Assembly (NCBI GenBank): GCA_964530215.1
Contig: CAZHAJ010000004.1
Span: forward strand, 1 to 34,786
Direction of reading: 5' to 3'
DNA: 34,786 nucleotides
From: JAAXTT01 sp964530215
GTDB taxonomy: Bacteria; Bacillota; Desulfotomaculia; Desulfotomaculales; Desulfocucumaceae
Positions 1-6,122 of the stretch are shown here, piece by piece (the first letter of the stretch is position 1; each line of letters starts with the position of its first letter). The notes beneath the pieces were generated by a model, which was not told the origin of the DNA, did not search any database, and was given only the letters and a program-made list of their open reading frames with translations. The position numbers and the translations under genes are program-made.

Positions 1-40
1 AGGGGATGGACGAGGCAAAATGGCCAAGCGGGGAAACCGC

Positions 41-88
41 GGGGACGGTTCTTGTGGGCAAGACAAAATGACCAATAGAACCGTCCCC
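41..88. repeat. Inverted repeat, copy 1 (GGGGACGGTTCT family)
   Basis: Perfect 12-bp arms GGGGACGGTTCT (41-52) and AGAACCGTCCCC (77-88) flank 24 bases. A second, diverged copy follows at 125-185. The arm-proximal stretches of the two copies also match as direct repeats (AATGACCAATAGAACC near 67 and AATGACCACTAGAACC near 165). This looks like a dispersed REP/MITE-like palindrome. Similar ACCGTCCC palindromes are, as I recall, scattered through Clostridia genomes, but I cannot confirm copy number here. Confidence 0.7.
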
Positions 89-124
89 ATGGTTCATGCC
101 TATGCTGGTTCATGATGGTACCGC

Positions 125-185
125 GGGATGGTTCTAGACGGTTTCTGGGTATGGGGAATACAAGAATGACCACTAGAACCATCCC
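125..185. repeat. Inverted repeat, copy 2 (GGGATGGTTCTAG family)
   Basis: Arms GGGATGGTTCTAG (125-137) and CTAGAACCATCCC (173-185) are perfectly complementary over 13 bp. The arms differ from copy 1 by a compensating change (ACGG/CCGT to ATGG/CCAT), so pairing is kept while sequence drifts. That pattern suggests the folded form matters. Confidence 0.7.
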
Positions 186-274
186 TACGCTTCTCCCATG
201 ATTTGGAGTAAATCGCGTAGTTTGTTGGCTAATAAAGGCATTTCTATTAAGAAAGTGAAGATGCAGTAAATATT

Positions 275-300
275 AAGCTACCTTATTTTTGGTAGCTTTT
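275..300 (+). terminator. Rho-independent terminator of an upstream gene
   Basis: AAGCTACC (275-282) pairs with GGTAGCTT (291-298) around an eight-base loop and runs into T's. No gene in this window ends just before it. It either closes a gene beyond the left edge or is the tail of the repeat region. Bases 1-411 contain no convincing coding region. Confidence 0.6.
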
Positions 301-338
301 CGGCATACATAGTATAGCAAGGAAAAAATAGAAGAGTA

Positions 339-367
339 TTGACCAAAAAAGGGCAAGGTATTATAAT
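339..367 (+). promoter_or_regulatory. Sigma-A promoter of the PadR/HAAS-SEDS operon
   Basis: TTGACC (339-344), a 17-base spacer, then TATAAT (362-367). Transcription should start near 374, just before the palindrome at 379-394. Confidence 0.75.
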
Positions 368-378
368 GATATATAGAT

Positions 379-405
379 ATACTATGCATAGTATGGCGAT
401 ACTAT
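379..405. promoter_or_regulatory. Likely PadR autoregulatory operator
   Basis: ATACTATGCATAGTAT (379-394) is a perfect 16-bp palindrome and the half-site ATACTAT recurs at 399-405. It lies directly downstream of the predicted transcription start and before the padR-like gene. PadR proteins usually bind palindromes of this ATAC/GTAT kind at their own promoters, so autorepression is inferred. Confidence 0.65.
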
Positions 406-423
406 TAAGGGGTGAAAAGATGG

Positions 424-765
424 ATGAAAATTAACAAAGAATTACTTAAAGGAAGTACTATTATTCTTATTTTAAAATTGCTTGAACATAAACCGATGTA
501 TGGATATGAAATGATTAAAGAAATTGAAAATATTTCTGGTGGGATGTTTGCCTTTAAAGAAGGGACACTTTATCCGATTCTACATTCTCTAGAGTCAAAT
601 GAAATGCTTGAATCTTATTGGTCAGACTCGCAAGGCAGTCGCCAAAGAAAGTATTATCAGATAACAGACAAGGGACGGATACAATTTAAAGAAAAAAGAA
701 AGGAGTGGGTTGTTTTTCGTTCAACAGTTGATAAAGTTCTCGGGGAGGCTATTACATGTCTATAG
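424..765 (+). CDS. PadR family transcriptional regulator
   Basis: Protein of 113 residues from the ATG at 424. An in-frame GTG at 412 would add four residues, but the SD-like AAGGGGTGA (407-415) sits 8 bases before 424 and overlaps 412, so 424 is preferred. The sequence has the PadR winged-helix hallmarks: 'KELLKGST' at the start, 'KPMYGYEMIKEIE' in helix 1-2, 'FKEGTLYPILHSLE' in the recognition helix, and 'RKYYQITDKG' in the wing. It is a one-domain DNA-binding protein of the short PadR-s2 type. Its end overlaps the next gene by 10 bases, so the two are translationally coupled. PadR genes next to HAAS-domain membrane proteins are a recurring pair in Firmicutes. The palindrome at 379-394 is its probable own operator. 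The ligand or signal is unknown. Confidence 0.9.
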   Translation: MKINKELLKGSTIILILKLLEHKPMYGYEMIKEIENISGGMFAFKEGTLYPILHSLESNEMLESYWSDSQGSRQRKYYQITDKGRIQFKEKRKEWVVFRSTVDKVLGEAITCL

Positions 766-2063
766 AGCAAAACCAAAAGGTGCAGGAGTATTTAAATAAT
801 GTGTGTTCACATATTAAATGGACCGAGGTACATGAACAGGTTAAATTAGAACTACTTTCTCATATAGAGGATTGTGTTTTAGAGTATTCTACTGAAGGTG
901 TTTCTCATCAAGAGGTAATTGAAATGGCTATTGATAGAATGGGTGAACCAGTTGTTTTGGGCAAGCAGTTACATAGATACCATAAACCACCTATTAATTG
1001 GAGCTTATTGTCTATAGTTGCAATTATGGCGGGAATGGGTTTATTTACACTATATTCAATGGAGATGCATGGTTTGCTAATGAAAGATGTATCTATTTTT
1101 GCCAAAAGTGTCATTTACTTATTTCTTGGATTAGTAGTGCTTATAGGAGTGACTTATTATGACTACAGAAAGCTTAAGGCTTATGGTTCATATTTGTTTG
1201 TTGGCACTATGCTTGTTTGGTTAATTCTACTTTTGCTAAGTAAGACAGTTAATGGCAAACCATATTTGAACTTAGGTTTTATAAGCATTAGCTATATTGA
1301 CATTGCTCCGGTTTTGTTAGCAATTGCATTGGCCGGGATTTTTTACAATAAAGATTGGTCTAAGCCTAAGTGGTTTGCCAGTACCGTTTTTTTATTGATT
1401 GTACCCAATATTTTTTATGTCATTAGCAATTCTATGGCTGCAGCAGTTATATATACAGTAGTTTTTTTAACTCTTATGTTAATATCGGGAGCTAGTAGGA
1501 AACAGTTTGTAGGTATAGCCGTAATACCAGTTGGGCTGTTGGTATTTGCATTATTTCTACAACCCTATAGATGGAATACTATACTAAAATTTATTAATCC
1601 CTATAATGATCACATGGGTAGTGGGTATATCTACATACAATCTGTTGAGGCAATAAAATCCGCAGGACTATGGGGCCAGGGCTTTGCTTTTTCAGGCAAC
1701 TTGCCAGAACTTCATACAAATTTAATTTTTTCTTATATTGTGTATACATTTGGTTGGGTTGCAGGTATTAGTGTTATAGTTTTGGCACTGGCTTTGATAG
1801 CAAAAATGGCAGGTTTAATTAAGCAATTAAAAGATGAGTTTGGTAGATTGCTAGTTGCCGGGCTAACCGTTATTGTTGCGCTGCACTTTCTCTGGAATGT
1901 ATTGATGACTGTAGGATTTGCACCAACAAGTGGAATAGGGCTTCCGTTTATTAGTTACGGTGGTTCCCAGGCAGTTATAAATATGCTGCTTATCGGCCTA
2001 GTGTTGAGTGTTTACAGGCGAAAAAATTTGTTTACTCTTCCCATGCAGGTTAATAGGGGATGA
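756..2063 (+). CDS. HAAS-domain SEDS (FtsW/RodA/SpoVE-like) membrane protein
   Basis: 435 residues. Residues 1-75 form a soluble helical HAAS-like (permease-prefix) domain with 'HIEDCVLEY' and 'AIDRMGEPVVLGKQL'. From about 80 onward there are roughly ten membrane segments with SEDS signatures: 'NPYNDHMGSGY' (281-291), 'AIKSAGLWGQGF' (299-310) and 'GIGLPFISYGGS' (393-404). SEDS proteins polymerise peptidoglycan glycan strands using an Asp in the 'HTDFIF' motif of an extracellular loop. Here that motif reads H320-T321-N322-L-I-F, so the catalytic Asp is Asn (codon AAT at 1719-1721), and the acidic residues that usually follow are also missing. The protein is therefore probably not an active glycosyltransferase. 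It is co-transcribed with the overlapping PadR gene. A role in envelope sensing or regulation is inferred, not shown. Confidence 0.85.
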   Translation: MSIEQNQKVQEYLNNVCSHIKWTEVHEQVKLELLSHIEDCVLEYSTEGVSHQEVIEMAIDRMGEPVVLGKQLHRYHKPPINWSLLSIVAIMAGMGLFTLYSMEMHGLLMKDVSIFAKSVIYLFLGLVVLIGVTYYDYRKLKAYGSYLFVGTMLVWLILLLLSKTVNGKPYLNLGFISISYIDIAPVLLAIALAGIFYNKDWSKPKWFASTVFLLIVPNIFYVISNSMAAAVIYTVVFLTLMLISGASRKQFVGIAVIPVGLLVFALFLQPYRWNTILKFINPYNDHMGSGYIYIQSVEAIKSAGLWGQGFAFSGNLPELHTNLIFSYIVYTFGWVAGISVIVLALALIAKMAGLIKQLKDEFGRLLVAGLTVIVALHFLWNVLMTVGFAPTSGIGLPFISYGGSQAVINMLLIGLVLSVYRRKNLFTLPMQVNRG

Positions 2064-2155
2064 CCGGGGGGACGTCAGACTGCGTGAAAAGCCATTTTAT
2101 ACTCCCTTAAAACCTCTTCAACCTTTACCAAAAGTAGTACTGAAGGATGAGAAGA

Positions 2156-2192
2156 AAACAAGTGGCACCTCAGACCAGTGCCACTTGTTTTC
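2156..2192 (+). terminator. Terminator after the HAAS-SEDS gene
   Basis: AACAAGTGGCAC pairs with the complementary AGTGCCACTTGTT across a short loop (arms about 2157-2168 and 2177-2189), followed by TTTTCTTT. It ends the PadR/SEDS operon. The 200 bases from 2064 to 2263 hold no supported gene. Confidence 0.85.
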
Positions 2193-2263
2193 TTTCCCGC
2201 AACACATTAATTTTTAGATTTGGCTTTTTCAAGGGTGGACCACCCCAAAAGGTCATACACCAG

Positions 2264-2443
2264 TCAGTATGCAATAATACCTTCTAAAATTGTAGAACCT
2301 CCTAATGCTGCTAGGACTGCGATACCCCATGGTGGCCATTGAAATAGGGGAGGAATTATAATTAGTGCACCACCCAATATAATGCGTATGATCTGATCTG
2401 TCGGGCCAACATTTTTTCTTATATATAACGAACGGTCTTGCAT
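2264..2443 (-). CDS. DUF2892-type small membrane protein (YgaP-like inner-membrane segment)
   Basis: 59 residues from the ATG at 2443, preceded on the minus strand by GAGG with an 8-base spacing. A longer reading from 2485 has no better SD and adds 14 atypical residues. 'RNVG-TDQIIRIILGGALI' is rendered here as 'KNVGPTDQIIRIILGGALIII', the start typical of DUF2892 proteins, followed by a second hydrophobic helix ending 'LGGSTILEGIIAY'. The protein should form a two-helix hairpin in the cytoplasmic membrane. The family is often found alone or fused to rhodanese domains; its function is unknown. It lies alone, convergent with the SEDS operon. Confidence 0.75.
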   Translation of the reverse strand: MQDRSLYIRKNVGPTDQIIRIILGGALIIIPPLFQWPPWGIAVLAALGGSTILEGIIAY

Positions 2444-2599
2444 AGTGGATACCTCATTTCTTTGCAACAATGTTGGATTCAGCAATAATATTATTTGTAA
2501 TTTAAACTAAAGTATACCCTTGGGACAACTGCATTAGGATTTCCCTTATAGTCTGCTTGAGTAACTCGCTTCATGCTCAACAGGCTAAAGCCCATAAAC

Positions 2600-2627
2600 A
2601 AAAACCCCGTATCACCTGTACGGGGTT
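2600..2627 (-). terminator. Terminator after the tandem P-loop ATPase
   Basis: Read on the minus strand, AACCCCGTA and TACGGGGTT pair around a short loop and run into TTTTTG. It sits 6 bases after the stop codon of the minus-strand ATPase. Confidence 0.85.
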
Positions 2628-2632
2628 AATGT

Positions 2633-3751
2633 TTATATCATACTTTTTCTTTTTTCTGCTGCAATCTTCAGTATCCTTGCCAAGGTCTTGTCTCTTCTGG
2701 TGTTAATCTCATCGAAGTTCATGTAGGGGACGTAGAATGATTCCATATGGTCATGTTCGGCTTTAGCTTTAGCAATAAACTGGATGGCAAGTTCCATGCA
2801 GCGGCGGTACATTTCTCTGGCGGTGGTTTTTTCGGCAAGGTACTGACTGTCCAGTAAGGGATTTACAAATTGCATGGTGTCTATAACCCGGTCACCCTCT
2901 TGGGGTTTGTAGAAATGGGGTTCGACTGAATTAATTACAGCTACATTTAGCCCGGGGATTACTAAATGATCGACATTGTCAGGGTTTAATGCACAGTGAT
3001 AGGCCTCCACATTAAAGCCACGCATCATGGCTGCATCCATAAGTCTTCTTACCAAGGTGGTTTTGCCGGTGCCGTCATCTCCGCTTACTATATATCTCTT
3101 GCTTAGGTGCTCCACGACGGTGTCCAGATGACTGACTGAGCCTTCGGGGGTAATGGCTGTTATAAACAGGTGTCTGGCATTAGGTTTGTCTGTTTGCCTG
3201 GTTTTGCCCTCAAATATTTCGTGGGTAAGCTCCAGACAGAGCTTATCCAGAGCACCAACATCAAGGGCAGCGGTATCTTTATAGTATGATTCCACTACAT
3301 CTAAAAAGATTTTTGCGCTGGCAAGATAGTTGTAGGCTCTGCGAAAAAGTCTGCCCACCTCCCGATTAGAATTTAAAATTGCCTGCTTATTAGTTGCAAT
3401 TCCCTCCGAATTCCAATGATCGCCCAAATGGATGATTTCATCTACAGCCCCCGGATTTTTGGGATCCACTATGTGTGGTGCCGTACCATCCAGCATTGCA
3501 ACGCCCAGAGCAGGTATTACTACTCCGTCAAGGGAGCCGTTGTCAGAGGAGCAGCAGTGGAATTCCATATCATAGCCTTTTTCCAGCATAGTTTCGCCGA
3601 TTTTGCGCATAAATGTCGACTTGCCTACGCCAGGGCCTCCCTTTATTACAAATATTCTGGTGGAATCCTGACCAACCAGGTAATCATAGAATGAATAAAA
3701 TCCTTTACTGGTGTTGCCACCAGGAAAATACTTCTTTAATTTTCCTTTCAT
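2633..3751 (-). CDS. Tandem P-loop ATPase (PRK06851-like)
   Basis: 372 residues, ATG at 3751 with SD AGGAGG about 8 bases upstream on the minus strand. There are two Walker A motifs: GGPGVGKST (38-46) and GDDGTGKTT (224-232). The regions after each are clearly duplicated: 'FHCCSSDNGSLDGVVIPAL' near 64-82 resembles 'YHCALNPDNVDHLVIPGL' near 251-268, followed by 'PHIVDP' and 'PHFYKP'. It is therefore an internal duplication of one nucleotide-binding unit. Such proteins occur in spore-forming Firmicutes and are annotated only as ATP-binding; no reaction is known to me. It faces away from the PAS kinase gene with a short AT-rich intergenic region, has its own terminator, and appears monocistronic. 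Confidence 0.8.
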   Translation of the reverse strand: MKGKLKKYFPGGNTSKGFYSFYDYLVGQDSTRIFVIKGGPGVGKSTFMRKIGETMLEKGYDMEFHCCSSDNGSLDGVVIPALGVAMLDGTAPHIVDPKNPGAVDEIIHLGDHWNSEGIATNKQAILNSNREVGRLFRRAYNYLASAKIFLDVVESYYKDTAALDVGALDKLCLELTHEIFEGKTRQTDKPNARHLFITAITPEGSVSHLDTVVEHLSKRYIVSGDDGTGKTTLVRRLMDAAMMRGFNVEAYHCALNPDNVDHLVIPGLNVAVINSVEPHFYKPQEGDRVIDTMQFVNPLLDSQYLAEKTTAREMYRRCMELAIQFIAKAKAEHDHMESFYVPYMNFDEINTRRDKTLARILKIAAEKRKSMI

Positions 3752-3915
3752 TTGTTTTCCTCCTTGGTAAGCGGTGTTATGATAATATATGTAGATATTT
3801 TTTAAAAAGATTATGTATCATTATCCATTTTACTTTTTTTGAAATCATTATATTATTTAGTTATATTGTCCTGAGGATTAGTATATTTTTTTCTGAAAGA
3901 GTGGGGGTTGGTTCG

Positions 3916-5031
3916 TTGACTGGGGGGAATAAAACAGCACATGTCCTGGAAGGTTCTTTTCTCAGTAATGTGGATAATTTCAAACGAACTTTACTAAGCG
4001 TAAATGACGGAGTGTATCTTACGGACCGGGACAGAAGAATAATTTTCTGGAACCGTGCCTGTGAGATAATAACCGGATACAGTGCTTCGGAAGTGTTGGG
4101 CCGCCGATGTTCGGATAATATATTAAACCATGTGGATATGAGCGGCAGACCCCTTTGTGACAGTGAGCTGTGTCCTCTCTACCAGTGTATAGCAACTGGA
4201 CGTCCCGGCGATAAGCCTCTGATGGTTCGAGCATTGCGTAAAAATCAATCAAGGCTGGAGGTTGAGGTAAGCGTAGCTCCCCTGTTGGGTGAGGTAGGGG
4301 AAATCATAGGTGGGGTTGAAGTGTTTCGGGATGTGACCGAGAAACAACGAATGGCGGAAAAAAGAGCTCAGTTTTTGTCCAGTATTTCCCATGAGTTAAA
4401 GGGTCCCATTGCCACTATTCAAGGTTTTCTGGAATTGATATTGGCCGGCAGCACAGGTGATATAAATCAGCTACAAAGGGATTTTTTAAGCAATGCCTTT
4501 AGGGAGGGTCAGAGGTTTAAAAAAATACTGGATGATCTGTCAGATTTGGCTCGCTTTGAGTCTACAGAATTCTCCTTTACCTTTGATTCTGTAGATGTTT
4601 CCGAACTTCTGCAGGTTTTAATAGACAGTAATGTAGCTGAGGCAACAAGAAAGGGTATTAAGCTGGAACATAGAATTCAGGAAGGTCTTTTTGTTTCCGG
4701 AGACTGGCACAGGTTGTACCAAGTTTTTTCCAATCTTATGTCCAATGCCTTAAAATATACAGAAAAGGGAAGGGTACTTTTATCGGCTGACGAAGCTCAA
4801 GATTCTGTCAGGATAGAAGTATCGGATACCGGAATAGGAATAGCCGAAAAAGACCTAGCATCCATTTTCAATATTTTCTATCGGGTGGACAACCCTATAA
4901 GCAATAGAGTGGGCGGTACCGGAATTGGACTGTCCATTGTGAGTAAGATTGTTGAGAGGCATAGCGGTTCCATTGAGGTGGATAGTGTGCCGGGAGAGGG
5001 AAGCAGCTTTGTTGTTAATATACCGAAATAG
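3916..5031 (+). CDS. PAS-domain sensor histidine kinase
   Basis: About 371 residues from TTG at 3916, which has GGGGG (3903-3907) 8 bases upstream. GTG at 3901 is possible, and the open frame extends further back through AT-rich sequence overlapping the divergent gene, so the true start is uncertain. Order: PAS domain ('LLSVNDGVYLTDRDRRIIFWN'... split here as 'NDGVYLTD' and 'IIFWNRACEIITGYSASEVLG'), HisKA with the phosphorylated His in 'SISHELKGPIATI' (His codon 4390-4392), and HATPase with 'NLMSNALKYT', 'DTGIGIAEKDL' and 'GGTGIGLSIVSKIV'. No clear membrane segment follows the chosen start, so it is probably cytoplasmic. The PAS domain carries a Cys-rich insert (C-x15-C-x4-C-P-x3-C between 'GRRCSDN' and 'LYQCI') that may sense redox or bind metal. 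The ANTAR response regulator 337 bases downstream is its most likely partner, by analogy with EutW/EutV. Confidence 0.85.
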   Translation: MTGGNKTAHVLEGSFLSNVDNFKRTLLSVNDGVYLTDRDRRIIFWNRACEIITGYSASEVLGRRCSDNILNHVDMSGRPLCDSELCPLYQCIATGRPGDKPLMVRALRKNQSRLEVEVSVAPLLGEVGEIIGGVEVFRDVTEKQRMAEKRAQFLSSISHELKGPIATIQGFLELILAGSTGDINQLQRDFLSNAFREGQRFKKILDDLSDLARFESTEFSFTFDSVDVSELLQVLIDSNVAEATRKGIKLEHRIQEGLFVSGDWHRLYQVFSNLMSNALKYTEKGRVLLSADEAQDSVRIEVSDTGIGIAEKDLASIFNIFYRVDNPISNRVGGTGIGLSIVSKIVERHSGSIEVDSVPGEGSSFVVNIPK

Positions 5032-5077
5032 AACTTAATCACTTATTTGATGGGATAATATCTTGATAATATGAATA

Positions 5078-5106
5078 TTGTACTGTATTTGTTGAAGTGA
5101 TAGAAT
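5078..5106 (+). promoter_or_regulatory. Candidate promoter of a short transcript
   Basis: TTGTAC (5078-5083), 17 bases, TAGAAT (5101-5106). Start would be near 5113. The next terminator is at 5243-5270, so a transcript of about 155 bases is predicted. Confidence 0.5.
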
Positions 5107-5140
5107 ATATTAAATCATTCAGAAACGGGGGTGATGAATA

Positions 5141-5206
5141 ATGATGTTGAGGAAGCAATGGTTGCTTAGGGAAGTAGCTAACTGCAAAGAAGGTTGCGAT
5201 AGATAG
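5141..5206 (+). CDS. Possible 21-residue peptide
   Basis: ATG at 5141 (a second ATG at 5144) follows the SD-like GGGGGTGAT at 5127-5135. The reading frame encodes 21 residues starting MMLRKQWLLREV and ending CKEGCDR, with two Cys near the end. It lies between its own candidate promoter (5078-5106) and a strong terminator (5243-5270), between the kinase and ANTAR genes. No family is recognised. It could equally be a non-coding small RNA. The rest of 5032-5367 holds no other gene. Confidence 0.25.
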   Translation: MMLRKQWLLREVANCKEGCDR

Positions 5207-5242
5207 TCCTGGACATGACGGTAAACTGTCTGCAATCTATAA

Positions 5243-5270
5243 AAAAACGAGACCTTCGGGTCTCGTTTTT
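5243..5270 (+). terminator. Strong terminator with UUCG tetraloop
   Basis: ACGAGACC (5247-5254), loop TTCG, GGTCTCGT (5259-5266), then T's; flanking A's and T's extend the stem to 12 bp. It separates the kinase/short transcript from the ANTAR gene. Confidence 0.9.
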
Positions 5271-5367
5271 GGGTTAAACTTTGTGCTGATTGCCAAGAGC
5301 TTTTTTTTTAGAGTCTGCCGTGTTAGAATTAGTCTAGTTTTACCCGGAGTTGTAGGGGTGCGGTGTA

Positions 5368-5952
5368 ATGTATGATACTCGTATAGTAATCGCAGACTCA
5401 GATGCCTCGTATAGGAGAAGTCTGAAAGAATTATTTCGTCAAGCTGACTATTTGGTGGTGGGAGAGGCAGCAGAAACCACCAGTGCATTACAAGTCATCT
5501 TTCAGACCGAACCTGAGATTGTGGTAATGGATCCTTATCTTCCCGGCGGAGAGGGAATTGATTTAACGTCAATAATCGATGAACATAGAGTGGCTCCGGT
5601 TATAGCTATTGCCTCATCGGAATATGGTAAGGTTGAGGAAATTGCCCGCCTGCCGGGGGTTTATGGTGTTATATTAAAACCCTTGGTTGCCGGAGCTGTA
5701 CAGCCTGTTATTGAATCAGCTTTGGTGAATTTTGATCGATTAATGAGAAGTGAAAAGGAATTGCTCAGCCTCCGTAAGGAAATGGAGAATAGGAAGATTA
5801 TTGAAAAGGCAAAAGGTCTTTTGGTGGAAAAAAAACAATTATCAGAGAAAGATGCTTATAAAACAATGCAGAAAATCAGTATGGACAAGTGCGTTCCCAT
5901 GGTTAGAGTGGCAAAAACCATCATTGCCCGGTTTAACCAGGGTATGATGTAA
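5368..5952 (+). CDS. Receiver-ANTAR transcription antitermination regulator 1
   Basis: 194 residues. N-terminal receiver: acidic D10/D12, phosphorylatable D55 in 'VVMDPYLPG', and K104 in 'VILKPL'. C-terminal ANTAR domain from about 130, with 'LRKEMENRKIIEKAKGLL' and 'DAYKTMQKISMDKCVPMVRVA'. ANTAR proteins dimerise when phosphorylated and bind paired six-base-loop hairpins in leader RNA to prevent termination. It follows the PAS kinase and precedes the GS-like gene. A second paralogue of identical length lies at 9293-9877. Clostridial glnA-linked ANTAR regulators (NitR type) are known, so nitrogen control is a reasonable inference. SD is AGGGGTG upstream of the ATG. Confidence 0.92.
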   Translation: MYDTRIVIADSDASYRRSLKELFRQADYLVVGEAAETTSALQVIFQTEPEIVVMDPYLPGGEGIDLTSIIDEHRVAPVIAIASSEYGKVEEIARLPGVYGVILKPLVAGAVQPVIESALVNFDRLMRSEKELLSLRKEMENRKIIEKAKGLLVEKKQLSEKDAYKTMQKISMDKCVPMVRVAKTIIARFNQGMM

Positions 5953-5994
5953 CCATATTGAGTCTTTGTATACAGTATTCCTGTTTTTGAGGGA

Positions 5995-6022
5995 TTGATT
6001 TTATTTTAGCCGGTGATATAAT
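5995..6022 (+). promoter_or_regulatory. Sigma-A promoter of the GS-like gene
   Basis: TTGATT (5995-6000), 16 bases, TATAAT (6017-6022). Predicted start near 6029, leaving a leader of about 94 bases that contains an attenuator-like terminator. Confidence 0.7.
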
Positions 6023-6036
6023 TACTAGGTGATTGT

Positions 6037-6091
6037 TAGGGCGACGTTGTCCTGTCAGGCTTTCCTTGGAATGCCTGTGCAGGGCTTTTTT
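6037..6091 (+). terminator. Leader attenuator of the GS-like gene
   Basis: Terminator: GTCCTG (6049-6054) pairs with CAGGGC (6080-6085), enclosing a second stem CAGGC/GCCTG, followed by six T's (6086-6091). Competing hairpin: AGGGC (6038-6042), six-base loop GACGTT (6043-6048), GTCCT (6049-6053). Its 3' arm is the 5' arm of the terminator, so the two exclude each other. The loop resembles GACGAT in the gltB leader. The second hairpin seen in the glnA and gltB leaders is not evident here. Confidence 0.7.
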
Positions 6092-6122
6092 GTGTTTTGG
6101 TATGTCCTAAAGGGGGTGCAAA

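Noticed and set aside
2008..2217. 69-residue open frame overlapping the end of the SEDS gene
   Set aside because: No SD, different frame from the real gene, and its last part runs through the terminator hairpin at 2156-2192.
3613..3915. Long N-terminal extension of the PAS kinase
   Set aside because: It overlaps the divergent ATPase gene and AT-rich intergenic DNA and looks like chance open frame; the PAS domain starts after it.
5113..5245. Known riboswitch class upstream of the ANTAR gene
   Set aside because: The fold ATAGAT/ATCTAT is short and none of the familiar conserved cores could be matched, so only a small transcript is proposed.
6031..6122. Glutamine riboswitch (glnA RNA) before the GS-like gene
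   Set aside because: The leader is too short and lacks the three-way junction of that RNA; the hairpin overlapping the terminator fits ANTAR-type control better.
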